64,000 bases of DNA from Neptunomonas japonica DSM 18939. GTDB taxonomy: Bacteria > Pseudomonadota > Gammaproteobacteria > Pseudomonadales > Balneatricaceae. The stretch spans positions 1 through 64,000 of the forward strand of contig NZ_AUGR01000020.1 in NCBI RefSeq assembly GCF_000422765.1, given 5' to 3'. A program made the translations under genes and the position numbers. The notes below the pieces were generated by a model that searched no databases, was not told where the DNA came from, and saw nothing but the letters and a program-made list of their open reading frames with translations. This document shows positions 17,097 to 26,700 of this stretch, piece after piece. Within the stretch, counting starts at the first letter, position 1; the number at the start of each line of letters is the position of its first letter.

Positions 17097-17960
17097 ATGA
17101 CACGTAGTATGACTGCTTTTGCTCGTCAAGAGAGCCAACAAAGCTGGGGAACACTCACTTGGGAAGTGCGTTCGGTAAATCATCGCTTTTTAGAACCACA
17201 TCTACGAATCCCTGAGCAGTTAAGAGAACTAGAAGGCAGTTTGCGCGAAACACTGCGTAAACGCCTAAGCCGTGGCAAAGTAGAATGCATGCTGCGTTTT
17301 GTGCCAGAAGAGCAAGCACAAACACTGCAAGTGAACGAAGCCTTTGCAAAACAGCTACTGGCAGCCACAGAGCAGATGGAACAATTGATGCCGGTATCGC
17401 AAACATTGAACCCGCTCGACCTGCTGCGCTGGCCTGGTGTGTTGCAAGACGTACAGATCGACATGGACGAAGTAAAACGCGAAGCACTGCAGCTGTTTAA
17501 TAAAGCACTGGATGACCTACACGCAGGCCGCGAACGCGAAGGTAAAGAACTCGCATCGCTTATAGAGCAACGACTCGATGCAATCAGCGTTGTGGTGGCT
17601 GACGTACGTACTAAGCTGCCACAGATTCTGCTAAACCAGCGCAACATGCTTAAAACACGTGTAACTGACTTAGGTGTAGACCTAGATCCACAGCGCCTAG
17701 AGCAAGAAGTTGTACTGCTTGCACAAAAGGCTGATGTTGATGAAGAGATGGACCGCCTAGATACACACGTTCAAGAAGTGCGCCGTATCCTAAAACAGAA
17801 AGAACCCGTAGGCCGCCGCTTAGACTTCTTAATGCAAGAGCTAAACCGCGAAGCTAACACGCTTTCATCGAAATCGATTGTGACTGATACCACACAAAGT
17901 GCTGTGGAGCTTAAGGTGTTGATTGAGCAGATGCGTGAGCAAATTCAAAATATTGAATGA
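17097..17960 (+). CDS. yicC: YicC-family endoribonuclease
   Basis: A 287-residue protein starting MTRSMTAFAR, the invariant YicC start, with SVNHRFLE (about residues 26-33), the coiled-coil middle, and the C-terminal DUF1732 block GRRLDFLMQELNREANTLSSK. YicC proteins are RNA endonucleases in E. coli studies. In Pseudomonas this gene is followed closely by gmk; here gmk is 34 kb away. The gene is followed by a hairpin at 17973-18000. Confidence 0.92.
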   Translation: MTRSMTAFARQESQQSWGTLTWEVRSVNHRFLEPHLRIPEQLRELEGSLRETLRKRLSRGKVECMLRFVPEEQAQTLQVNEAFAKQLLAATEQMEQLMPVSQTLNPLDLLRWPGVLQDVQIDMDEVKREALQLFNKALDDLHAGREREGKELASLIEQRLDAISVVVADVRTKLPQILLNQRNMLKTRVTDLGVDLDPQRLEQEVVLLAQKADVDEEMDRLDTHVQEVRRILKQKEPVGRRLDFLMQELNREANTLSSKSIVTDTTQSAVELKVLIEQMREQIQNIE

Positions 17961-17972
17961 TTTTTATTTGAA

Positions 17973-18008
17973 AGCTCTGCACTGTTTAAAGTGCAGAGCT
18001 CGCTCTTT
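17973..18008 (+). terminator. Terminator-like hairpin after yicC
   Basis: An 11-bp perfect stem (AGCTCTGCACT with AGTGCAGAGCT) around a 6-base loop lies 12 bases after the yicC stop. The T run that follows is weak (CGCTCTTTG). It may also serve hipA, whose end is at 18040 on the other strand. Confidence 0.65.
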
Positions 18009-18039
18009 GATAAAAATGACTTCAAGATAGATGTTTGAT

Positions 18040-19353
18040 TCACTCTCCTATCAGTACTGCATTTTCTTTTCTGCGTTGTGCCAGCGTTTGTTCAATCGCG
18101 GATAGAGTCGCCGCGCTGATACCTTGTTGCTTAGCAAGGTGTTGGAACTGGCTAATCACCTCGACTACTTCATTTATGCATTTCTGCGCATCTTGCCATG
18201 ATGCAAATCCAGCACTGGCTGCCAGCTTTTGTATTGATTTAAGCGGCGGTGTTTTTCCGTATCCGCCAAAGGCCGTAGCATTTTCATTAAAGGGATGGGG
18301 GCTAAAAGTAACATCATAGAAAGGTGCCACTTGCCAACTACCATCGTCCTGCTGTAAAAAGCCCCAGTTTTTACTGTGGTCGTCTTGGTTGGCGGCAAAC
18401 AAATTGAACATGGCACGGCGAAATTGTAGCTGCCCGGCGGCAGGCGATTTACACAATTGGCGACTGGCTTTAATTAAATCTAAATAATCTAGGCTCGGGC
18501 TACGAAAATCCGCATCCAATAGACCACACGCACTGTGCATATGTAAGCGGCCAGCGCTGTTCACTCTCGGGATATAATCAAAACGTTTTACCGCAAGCCA
18601 AGCCATCGCGCCGCTTTGTTCTGACGCTTCGATAAGCTGCCACGTGGGCGGTTGGCATTTTGCTTTTTCCGCCATGTGTAAATAGACCGCTTCACACAGG
18701 CCCTCTTCATGGCCCAGGGCAAGATTTTGGGAAGTGAACTTGACCAGCCAAGCTTCGTCGCCTGGCATCGCAAAGGTGCGACAATGATTAGCATCCCCTG
18801 CAGGCATATAAATCTGCGCTTTTGGCCGAGCACCACCAGAACTACCAACGGCCACTAAGGTCGCCAGTACCTGTTGGGTTTTGCCATCCAGATCATCAGA
18901 CAAGGATTGATCAAATAGTGTCTGTGCTTCTAACCCTAGGGTTGCTAAATCAATCTCCGGGCGTACATCTGACGAGAATTCCGACACAGGCGAAAAGGAT
19001 AACGCTCCCATTCCCTGATACCCTACAAAAGCCAGCCGATCCATCGCGGTTAGTTGTGCTGGCAGAATACCCTGTTGGCGAAATACGCGATCTTGTAGCA
19101 GCAATCCCCACCCATCTGGAAGGCTGTCGCCAAAAACGCCATGAATACCCTGATGGGGTTGTTTGGGCGCTGGCTGTAGTCGCAAGTCGGCTTGCATCGT
19201 AAAAGGTGACAAATTGCCAAACTGCCCGATGTAGCTTTCATCGTACTGAAAGAAAGCCCCTTGTCGGTTTTGTGCCAAAACGCCCACAGGGACAACCTCA
19301 CCCGTTGACAGGGTACGCTGGACATTCAACTTCTGAATCGGCTTAAAGTTCAT
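18040..19353 (-). CDS. hipA: HipA-family serine/threonine kinase toxin
   Basis: A 437-residue kinase toxin of the HipA family, close to the usual 440. Visible features are the N-terminal subdomain (GDSLPDGWG about residues 75-83), the glycine-rich loop VGSSGGARPKAQI, the ATP-contact strand WLVKF, RFD, the catalytic loop NQDDHSKNWGF and the metal site PFYDVTFSP. HipA-type kinases phosphorylate tRNA synthetases or related targets and stop growth. The upstream gene is its antitoxin, with an 11-base overlap, and a GGAGG ribosome site precedes ATG 19353. The GGARPK loop is the variant found in many HipA relatives rather than the E. coli K-12 AGAQEK text, so the target may differ. Confidence 0.9.
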   Translation of the reverse strand: MNFKPIQKLNVQRTLSTGEVVPVGVLAQNRQGAFFQYDESYIGQFGNLSPFTMQADLRLQPAPKQPHQGIHGVFGDSLPDGWGLLLQDRVFRQQGILPAQLTAMDRLAFVGYQGMGALSFSPVSEFSSDVRPEIDLATLGLEAQTLFDQSLSDDLDGKTQQVLATLVAVGSSGGARPKAQIYMPAGDANHCRTFAMPGDEAWLVKFTSQNLALGHEEGLCEAVYLHMAEKAKCQPPTWQLIEASEQSGAMAWLAVKRFDYIPRVNSAGRLHMHSACGLLDADFRSPSLDYLDLIKASRQLCKSPAAGQLQFRRAMFNLFAANQDDHSKNWGFLQQDDGSWQVAPFYDVTFSPHPFNENATAFGGYGKTPPLKSIQKLAASAGFASWQDAQKCINEVVEVISQFQHLAKQQGISAATLSAIEQTLAQRRKENAVLIGE

Positions 19354-19639
19354 CTTGCAGTACCTCCTCTATGCTGGTCGGTAAAGCAGAGCGAGCCATA
19401 CCGGAGCCCGGCTGTGTCAGATCATAAAGACGAGACAGTGAATCCAGTGACTCCCACAATAGCAACAGCTGGCGAAAAGAGATCTGCCCAGTGAGTTCAA
19501 ACTTTTTGATGGTCGAGGCGGGAACGCAGCTACGCTTGGCAAGCGCCTCTCGTGACAGCTTGGCCTCCTTACGCAAACCGCGCAAATGCGTGGCAAAAGC
19601 GTGGCTGACATCGGTATCATCAAGAAGTGTAAAGCTCAT
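19343..19639 (-). CDS. hipB: HipB-like XRE antitoxin
   Basis: A 98-residue helix-turn-helix protein of the XRE family (recognition region LSREALAKRSCVPASTIKKFE, about residues 30-50). It precedes and overlaps the kinase gene, the standard antitoxin-repressor place. ATG 19639 is preferred; an in-frame TTG 6 bases upstream has no support. No strong ribosome site is visible. A perfect TATAAT on the minus strand (19673-19678) flanked by two direct repeats suggests autoregulation. Confidence 0.85.
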   Translation of the reverse strand: MSFTLLDDTDVSHAFATHLRGLRKEAKLSREALAKRSCVPASTIKKFELTGQISFRQLLLLWESLDSLSRLYDLTQPGSGMARSALPTSIEEVLQDEL

Positions 19640-19654
19640 GTGCAAAAACCAAAA

Positions 19655-19708
19655 ATGGATACAGTAATGTCTATTATAGGCTTGTAATTGATATTATGGA
19701 TACAGTAA
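19655..19708 (-). promoter_or_regulatory. hipBA promoter with two 13-bp direct repeats
   Basis: ATGGATACAGTAA occurs at 19655-19667 and again, identically, at 19696-19708, 41 bases apart (about four helical turns, same face). Between them, on the minus strand, lies a consensus TATAAT (19673-19678), about 28 bases before the hipB start. The upstream repeat covers the -35 position. These are likely HipB operators; each contains the GGATA half seen in the E. coli HipB operator. Confidence 0.6.
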
Positions 19709-20320
19709 AGGCTAATTTATTGATGAGGCTGGCTCGATAAACCCTTCCGGAAATGCTGTTTTTTTCATAAGTCAGATGAGCAACAGCCAGAGAGCATCAA
19801 GCACGTTCAGCGGCGGATGAATCAAACTGGAAGGCCTTTGTTACACTAATGGGAGGGCCCAGCTGTAAATGAAAGGATCAAGCCCTACAGCTACATAAAG
19901 TAATCCGACGTACTGAGTGTGGGCTACAGGAAGAAAACGACTACGGTGAAATTATAAGCCGTGTGCGTGGTGTTATTGATCGAATTAAAGGCAAAGCAAC
20001 GATGCTGCTAACTCGGGCTAAACGGTGGTCAGTGCGTAGGGCTGAGCATGATAGCGAATCGCAGGTATCGCCTTGGAGTTCTGTCAATAACTGTACGCAG
20101 AGATATGATGAGAATGAACTAAGCTAGTGCAGTGAATAGGTCATCGCTTAATCACGAATGCTCCACTAAAAGCTATTGATAAATAAAGAAAAGGACGCTA
20201 TAAAGATATGGATTACATACAAAAGTTATCTTGTTATGATTATTAAGTTAGGCTTCAATTCAATGTGTGCCGCAAAGCAGTGACGCTCCTTTCTATTAGT
20301 TTATTAAAAATGGTATTTAA
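19709..20320. other. Gene-poor stretch between hipBA and the NACHT gene
   Basis: About 610 bases with no convincing intact gene. It holds an 85-codon frame with no start codon at its head (19873-20127) and otherwise no recognisable RNA or repeat. Base composition shifts towards AT at its right end, just before the NACHT gene. It looks like a junction with decayed sequence between two accessory modules. Confidence 0.5.
19873..20127 (+). pseudogene. Remnant reading frame of unknown origin
   Basis: An 85-codon open frame that begins straight after a TGA with no good start. It encodes charged, helical-looking text (for example ENDYGEIISRVRGVIDRIKG). The composition looks like coding sequence, and the frame ends in TAG at 20125. 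I do not recognise the family. It may be the 3' remnant of a lost accessory gene, or may be chance. Confidence 0.3.
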
Positions 20321-23300
20321 ATGGATTTATCAATAGCCATATTCCCAATAGCAAAATTTATTTCTAAAAGTATTTTTACACTATGGGTTGAGAATGATCT
20401 AGATAGTAATTGTTTTGACTTTCTTATTAATTCTAATGATGCATCATTTGATATAGCAAAAGATCATGTTGATAATTTAAAACTGGCTCATATATGCAGT
20501 GGTATAGAAATTGAAATAAACGAAAGTATAAGTAAAATAATTGATATTGAATCTTATACCGAAGAAGAAATAGAAACTGTAGTGAATGCATTTAAAGAAT
20601 CGACTTATGCTGCAGGCATTACAAAGAGATTCTTACTTGACATTGACTATGAAGCTCCACAGCTTGAGAAAAAAATAATAATAAATAAGGGACCTGCATA
20701 TGAGAAAATATATGGTGATAAACCTCTAGAACTCTATAAGACTCTGGTATCGTTTTATTCAGTATCTTTGACCGCATCCATGCTTAAATTGCCAGAATTC
20801 AAAATAGATGCGATTAAAGAGATTTTGAAAAGAAGTTCCGAAGTTACAAGCTTGATATCTGAAGTTTTGAATCAACTTTTAGCTATAAACTATGTAGCAT
20901 GCGCTAAAGATCAAAGTAAAAATAAAATTGATTTTGAAAAAAAATATAGAAACTGGGTTACTCAAAAAAACAGTAAAATTGATTTGTATGGAGTTGATCT
21001 GCAAGAGTCTTCTAAAGTGCATACTTTAAATGTTGCATATGTTTCGATTAGAGCAAAATCAGAGGATGATTCAGGAAACAATCAAAGCCTTCCTATTGAG
21101 AGAGTTTTATCAAAAGAAAAACGAATTCTTATTAGAGGGTTAGCTGGAAGTGGAAAAACGACTATTTTACAGTGGATAGCAGTTAATTCCGCGTCGCTAC
21201 AATATAGAAATAGGCTATCAAAACTAAATAATGACTTACCATTTATAATAAAACTAAGAGATTTTCATAATAAGGATTTTCCTGGCCCTGATGATTTTAT
21301 TTCAAGTATATCTTCTGTACTACATCTTGAAGAGCCTGAGGGCTGGGTTAGAGATAAGTTAAACAGTGGGGATGCTATTATATTGATTGATGGAGTGGAC
21401 GAACTTCAAAGATCAAAACGAATAGAAGTTAGGGAGTGGATTGAAGATTTAGTATTTACGTATTCGGAGTGTCGCTTCATAGTTACCTCAAGGCCTACTG
21501 CAGCAACAAAGGATTGGTTAAAAAAGGTTGGTTTTTACTCTGCCGAACTTGAAGAGATGGCAAGTCAGCATATTGATAAATTTATTGATCACTGGCATGC
21601 AGCTGTCTCACATAATTATCCCTCTTCAGAGGACAGGAGAAAGTATCTTGAGTTAGGCGAAAAATTAAAACGCACCATACATGAGAATCGAGCACTAGTA
21701 TCTCTTACTAATACCCCTTTATTATGTGGGATGATATGCTCTCTCCATAAAGAGCGAAGGGAAAGATTGCCTGAAGAAAAGACTGAGCTTTATGAAGCCT
21801 GTATTGAAATGATGCTAATAAGGCGGAATATTGAAAGACATATAAGCGATGATGGTTATCCTGTTGTACCAGGTAAGATTAGAAAACGCATCTTAACTGA
21901 GTTGGCGGATTGGTTTCAAATGAATGGCCATTCGACTGCCCCAAAGGCTGATGTAGAAAAAATAATTGAGCAAACTATTGAGGTTCTATCTGTAAAGGAT
22001 TCTGCGAACGAAGTACTAAACTTACTCCTTGATAGGTGCGGCATAATTAGAGAGCCAACTATAGGTTATGTGGATTTTACTCATAAAACATTCCAAGAAT
22101 TTCTTTGTGCTAAAAGAATAAGTGAAAGATCTTCTTTAAGTTATTTGGTTAGTAAGTGCACAGATGATACTTGGCATGAAACTGTGAAAATGTGCGTTGG
22201 CCTTTTTACAAAAGAAAACGTAACTTCATTTTTAGAACAGCTTATAAAAAGAGCAAGTAAAGAAAAAACAAACTCTAAAAAACTTATTCTTCTTTCTGTA
22301 TCGTGCTTAAGTGAGACAATTTACATACAGCCGATTGGAATTCAAAAGGAATTGAAGAGCCAAATAAAAAAGATAATTCCACCTAAGAATTTAACAGAGG
22401 CAAACAGTCTAGCATCCGGAAAGTCTCTGGCTGTAAAAGAGCTAGGGGATGTTAGACGCTTTACAAAATATAAAGAGGTTGTGGCATGTATTCGTACCCT
22501 AGCAAAAATATCTTCTGATGAAAGTTCTAACGATCCAGAGACTACTAAGTCAGCCATAAAATCTCTGAGTAAATTATCTAATGATACAAGAAAGACTGTT
22601 GTTGACCAGTTATATAAAGAATGGGCTGGCCAGTCAAACATAGATTTATACTTTAATGAAGCTCTAAAGCCTCATGCTGATAAAATAATAAGCTTAAATA
22701 TTGAAAACAGTGAACAACTTTTACTTATTCAATGCTTTAAAAATGCGAAAGCTATTTATATTAGCCCTGAAGTTACCTCTGCTGATATAGATAGATTGAG
22801 TGAGATGAAAAAACTGAGGAGTGTTTCAATTTATTCTGGATCAAAAATTGATACTTTCTCAAATATTGAACTTATGGAATCATTGCTGTCGCTATATGTT
22901 GCAAGGATAACTTCTTCAAAAATCTTTAATGATTCTAATTGTTTTAAAAACTGCGCTATATTATCAGTTTTAATATATAACGAATTCTCGATGTCTGACA
23001 TGCTTTCTTTTGAATCATTGCATGAGTTACGTTTGTTTGGCTCTCGGCAAGTTAAATTTGATAACTGCTTCAATAATAAACTTACTTTTCTTCGGTTGTT
23101 TCATGTTGATAATATTACGGTTGTAAATACATGGCCAACAATTACTGAGCTTGATATCACTTGGTGTGACTTTAAAGATTTTAGTTTTATAAAGCAGTTT
23201 CCTAGACTGAAGAAGTTAATTATACAGAGTGATCATGTTATTCAAAATATTGAGTTCGTAAGGCATTTAAAAGAATTAGAGTCTTTAAAGTTACTTTGCA

Positions 23301-23581
23301 AATTTGATGGTGTTGATGTAAGTCCTTTGTTTGAGTGTGACACTATTAATAAAGTGCTAATTCCAGATTTTGGAATTGAAGGGTTGGCCGAATGGCTTGA
23401 TTTTAAAGATAATTATAGATCTCAAATTGAAAACGATGTAATCAATCACAATGAAGCTGATTCTTGGGCAATAAAAGTAAAAAGAAAAAATATTGCTGTA
23501 ACGGATTGTTTTGATGATCCAGATAATGTCGATATTACTAATTCAGATTTTTGGGATGAGCTGGATATTTCCTTTACGTAA
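20321..23581 (+). CDS. NACHT NTPase with C-terminal leucine-rich repeats (bacterial NLR-like)
   Basis: A 1086-residue STAND NTPase. The N-terminal region (about 1-240) is mostly helical with no known enzyme motif, in the style of NACHT N-terminal helical domains. The NACHT core has Walker A GLAGSGKTT (273-281), Walker B AIILIDGVDEL (352-362, with Asp357, Asp360 and Glu361) and the sensor FIVTSRPT (386-393). A winged-helix end shows VDFTHKTFQEFLCAKRI. From about residue 797 to 1030 there are irregular repeats of 20-25 residues with LxxLxI patterns (LRSVSIYS, LHELRLFGS, ITELDITWC, LKKLIIQSD, LESLKLL), consistent with degenerate leucine-rich repeats. Related bacterial bNACHT proteins protect against phage. 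The gene is clearly more AT-rich than its neighbours, stands alone, and lies next to hipBA, all suggesting transfer. The start has no strong ribosome site. Confidence 0.85.
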   Translation: MDLSIAIFPIAKFISKSIFTLWVENDLDSNCFDFLINSNDASFDIAKDHVDNLKLAHICSGIEIEINESISKIIDIESYTEEEIETVVNAFKESTYAAGITKRFLLDIDYEAPQLEKKIIINKGPAYEKIYGDKPLELYKTLVSFYSVSLTASMLKLPEFKIDAIKEILKRSSEVTSLISEVLNQLLAINYVACAKDQSKNKIDFEKKYRNWVTQKNSKIDLYGVDLQESSKVHTLNVAYVSIRAKSEDDSGNNQSLPIERVLSKEKRILIRGLAGSGKTTILQWIAVNSASLQYRNRLSKLNNDLPFIIKLRDFHNKDFPGPDDFISSISSVLHLEEPEGWVRDKLNSGDAIILIDGVDELQRSKRIEVREWIEDLVFTYSECRFIVTSRPTAATKDWLKKVGFYSAELEEMASQHIDKFIDHWHAAVSHNYPSSEDRRKYLELGEKLKRTIHENRALVSLTNTPLLCGMICSLHKERRERLPEEKTELYEACIEMMLIRRNIERHISDDGYPVVPGKIRKRILTELADWFQMNGHSTAPKADVEKIIEQTIEVLSVKDSANEVLNLLLDRCGIIREPTIGYVDFTHKTFQEFLCAKRISERSSLSYLVSKCTDDTWHETVKMCVGLFTKENVTSFLEQLIKRASKEKTNSKKLILLSVSCLSETIYIQPIGIQKELKSQIKKIIPPKNLTEANSLASGKSLAVKELGDVRRFTKYKEVVACIRTLAKISSDESSNDPETTKSAIKSLSKLSNDTRKTVVDQLYKEWAGQSNIDLYFNEALKPHADKIISLNIENSEQLLLIQCFKNAKAIYISPEVTSADIDRLSEMKKLRSVSIYSGSKIDTFSNIELMESLLSLYVARITSSKIFNDSNCFKNCAILSVLIYNEFSMSDMLSFESLHELRLFGSRQVKFDNCFNNKLTFLRLFHVDNITVVNTWPTITELDITWCDFKDFSFIKQFPRLKKLIIQSDHVIQNIEFVRHLKELESLKLLCKFDGVDVSPLFECDTINKVLIPDFGIEGLAEWLDFKDNYRSQIENDVINHNEADSWAIKVKRKNIAVTDCFDDPDNVDITNSDFWDELDISFT

Positions 23582-23656
23582 TATTGTTTCCAGGCTGTAC
23601 TTATTTTAGCTGAAGATTCAGTTGTAACTTTTCAGCGCCTAAATCTAGATGAGTGA

Positions 23657-23699
23657 TAAAATACCGAGCCTGCTAACCACAGAGACCCGGTATTTTTTT
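23657..23699. terminator. Bidirectional terminator between the NACHT gene and aas
   Basis: ATACCGAGCC (23661-23670) and GACCCGGTAT (23684-23693) pair over 10 bp with two wobbles when read as minus-strand RNA, and over the outer 6 bp as plus-strand RNA. Seven T follow on the plus strand and TTTTATC on the minus strand. It lies between the convergent ends of the two genes. Confidence 0.7.
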
Positions 23700-23707
23700 G
23701 CAGTACT

Positions 23708-26700
23708 TTAAGCGGTTTCGCTCAATGCCAGTTGTTTAGCCGTTGCAAAATCGTTTTTCCCCGACCCTAATTTGGGCACTGCATCCACGGCTATCCAATT
23801 GGATGGGATCATTAAACCGCTAACGCCATTCGCTAACATCGTTTGCCTCACTTCAGAAGTCTCTAAGTCTCCTTCATAGAGTAGTGTGATCGATTCACCT
23901 TTCTTATTGCAGGGTAGGTTGATAGCAACAAGCTCTATATCTTTTTCAGGTATCGCATTGCGTACGTTTTGCTCTAGTTCGCTTAAGCTAATCATCTCGC
24001 CCGCTATTTTGGCAAACCGTGAGTAGCGATCCAAAATCGTTAAAAATCCTTGTTCATCGATTGAGCCTTTGTCACCGGTTACATACCAACGTTCACCGTC
24101 AATTTGTTTTAGGACTTCAGCATTTTTCTCTGGGTTGTTTAGATAGCCCTGCATCACTTGCACGCCACCAATGAGGATCATTCCCGCTTCGCCTGTTGCT
24201 AGCTCGGTGTAGCTTTCTGGGTCGACTATTTTAAAGCTTGTTCCCGGTAGCGGCATGCCTACGGTGCCCTGTTTTCCGCCTTTTTGTACTTTCCAGTATT
24301 GGGTATCAAGTACATCAGGTAGGTTTACGCTGGCAACCGGTGTGGTTTCAGTACAGCCGTAACCTTCGAGAATGGGCTTACCAAATTTTAATTGGAAACT
24401 ATCGCGTACATCGGTATTGAGCTTTTCCGCCCCAGAAACAACGATGCGTAAGCTGTCGAACATAAGCGGGTGTACTTTGTGGTTGCGGGCAAAAAGCCTA
24501 AGGAAGGTTGATGTACCACACATGACGGTTGCTTGATGCTTGGCCACGGCTTTAGCGATACCCAGAGCGTCCGTTGGGTCAGGGTGGCAGATCATCGGTA
24601 AGCCTTCGATCAGGGGTAAGAACTGGGTGACGGTTAATCCAAACGCATGGAACAAGGGTAATGAGGCCATGATAACGTCATCATCATTCATGTTGAGCAC
24701 ATCGGCCGCTTGTTTAACGTTGGCCATTATATTGCGATGGCTCAGCATAACGCCTTTGGGAGCGCCTTCACTGCCGCTTGAAAAGAGAATAGCCGCTGTT
24801 GCAAGAGGGTCGCGCTGTTTACACACTAAACGTGCAAGTAACGATGCAGGAAGAAGCTTCGCCATTAACCAATGGCCTAGTAGCTCTCCTTTACCGATAG
24901 TCTTTTTCATCTCTTCTAGATAAACAACCTGCACACCATCAAACAGTGGTGTGAGATCTACGCCACGCTTTTCCAGCTTTTTAACAAACCGCTCAGAGGT
25001 ATAAATAGTTTTGATCTGTGCTTGTTTAACAGCAGATACCAGTGCATCGATAGAGGCTGAGTAGTTCAGGTTTATAACGGTTTTACCCGCCATGAGGGAC
25101 GCCATATTGGCGAGTACACCACCGGCGCTGGTCGGGACTAATAAGCCGACTCGCTCCTCGGGGCTGAGTTTGCCAATACGGCGAGACATGCCCATGGCTC
25201 CAGCCAGAGCGCTCAAACCTGAAAGCTCTGTCCCCGTCGTGTCAGCAATGGCTAGATCAGTGCCTTGCTGCTTAGCAGTATTGATCCATGCTTCGGATAA
25301 TGTGGGTAGTTGTTCAACATGCTTCTGCCAAGAGCTGATAGAGAGATCAAATACACGGCGTTTAAGCACATCAACAGTCGTGTTTTTATCTAACGGAGCG
25401 CCAAAAGACACTACAAGATCACGCTTTATACCACGCGCGCTATAGCGTTTTAGCCGCTCAGAAGAGTGCGAGAATTTGCTGCCCCATAGGCCGCGAAGGT
25501 AAAACGGCACAATGCTTACGTTATCGTTGGCTTCTTTACAGGCTAGCTCATAGCCACGGCGAAACTCAGCAAGGTGGCCGGTACGGCTAATGCTACCTTC
25601 GGGGAAAATACATACAACTTCGCCAGCATTAAGTGCCTCGGTTACTTTAGCTAAGGAGTCTTTGCTTGTTTTTCCTTGTTGAATAGGTACACAGCCCATC
25701 ATTTTTAGAAAACGGTTGAGATACCATTTATCGTAAATGGATTTTAACATGACAAATCGAATGGGGCGGGGGCTGGCTATTTGAATGATGGCCCAGTCTA
25801 CCCAACTAATATGGTTGCCCAACAAGAGTACGCCACCACTGCTAGGGAGGTTCTTTAGCCCCTGTACTTTAACCCGGTAGCGTCTGCTCATGAGTGAGCT
25901 AAGAATAACGCGCACCAAGCTTTGCGGTAGTTTTACGATGGTATAAACACCACCGATGAGTGCCACGCCAGCGATAATGTGTAGCAGAGTGCGGCTTTCG
26001 AACCCTTGTAGAGCAAACACCACGGTGAGTGCTAAAAAGCTCGCCATAGCCACATTTTGTACCCAGTTATTAACGGCGAGCACTTTCCCCATTTCATGAT
26101 CTTCGGCATGAAATTGTATTAAGGCATTTAAGGGGACAATGAATAACCCTCCAAAGATACCCACTGCCGTAAATAGCAATGCTTGCCCTTGTAGTGTTGT
26201 GATGCTTGGCAGCAGCCATAAGCTAAGCGCAACACCTAGCGCACCCACGGGAACGAGGCCTGTTTCAATATGGTGTCGTGATACCCGCCCAGCCAACCAA
26301 GATCCAAACACGATACCAAGCCCCGTACACGCGAGCACGCCCTGAATGATGACCGTGTTAGTAATACCAAAGCTATCTTTTGCGTAAGATGGAAACGTTG
26401 CTAAAAGCACTTGTCCCACAGACCAAAATGTTGCCAGCCCAATGATGGATAAGCGGATAACGGCACGGCTGTTGACTGTTTTAAGATTGTTAGCAACGAG
26501 TTTGCCTTTAACGTAATCCGGCACCGAGAACTGCTTTGATGGTTCGCCTTGTTCGAGCGTAGGCAGGCGGTACATGGCTAGTAGCTCAAGTGCTGCATTG
26601 AACACTAAGACCCAACCCAAAGGCGCGATAGCGAGGAGAATAGTACTGCTATCGGTAGCGCCCTGGGGGTACATAGATTCAAAGAAGAGGGAATACACCA

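Noticed and set aside
17180-17647. Long minus-strand frames over yicC
   Set aside because: Ser/Arg-rich text typical of an antisense shadow; yicC on the plus strand is clearly coding.
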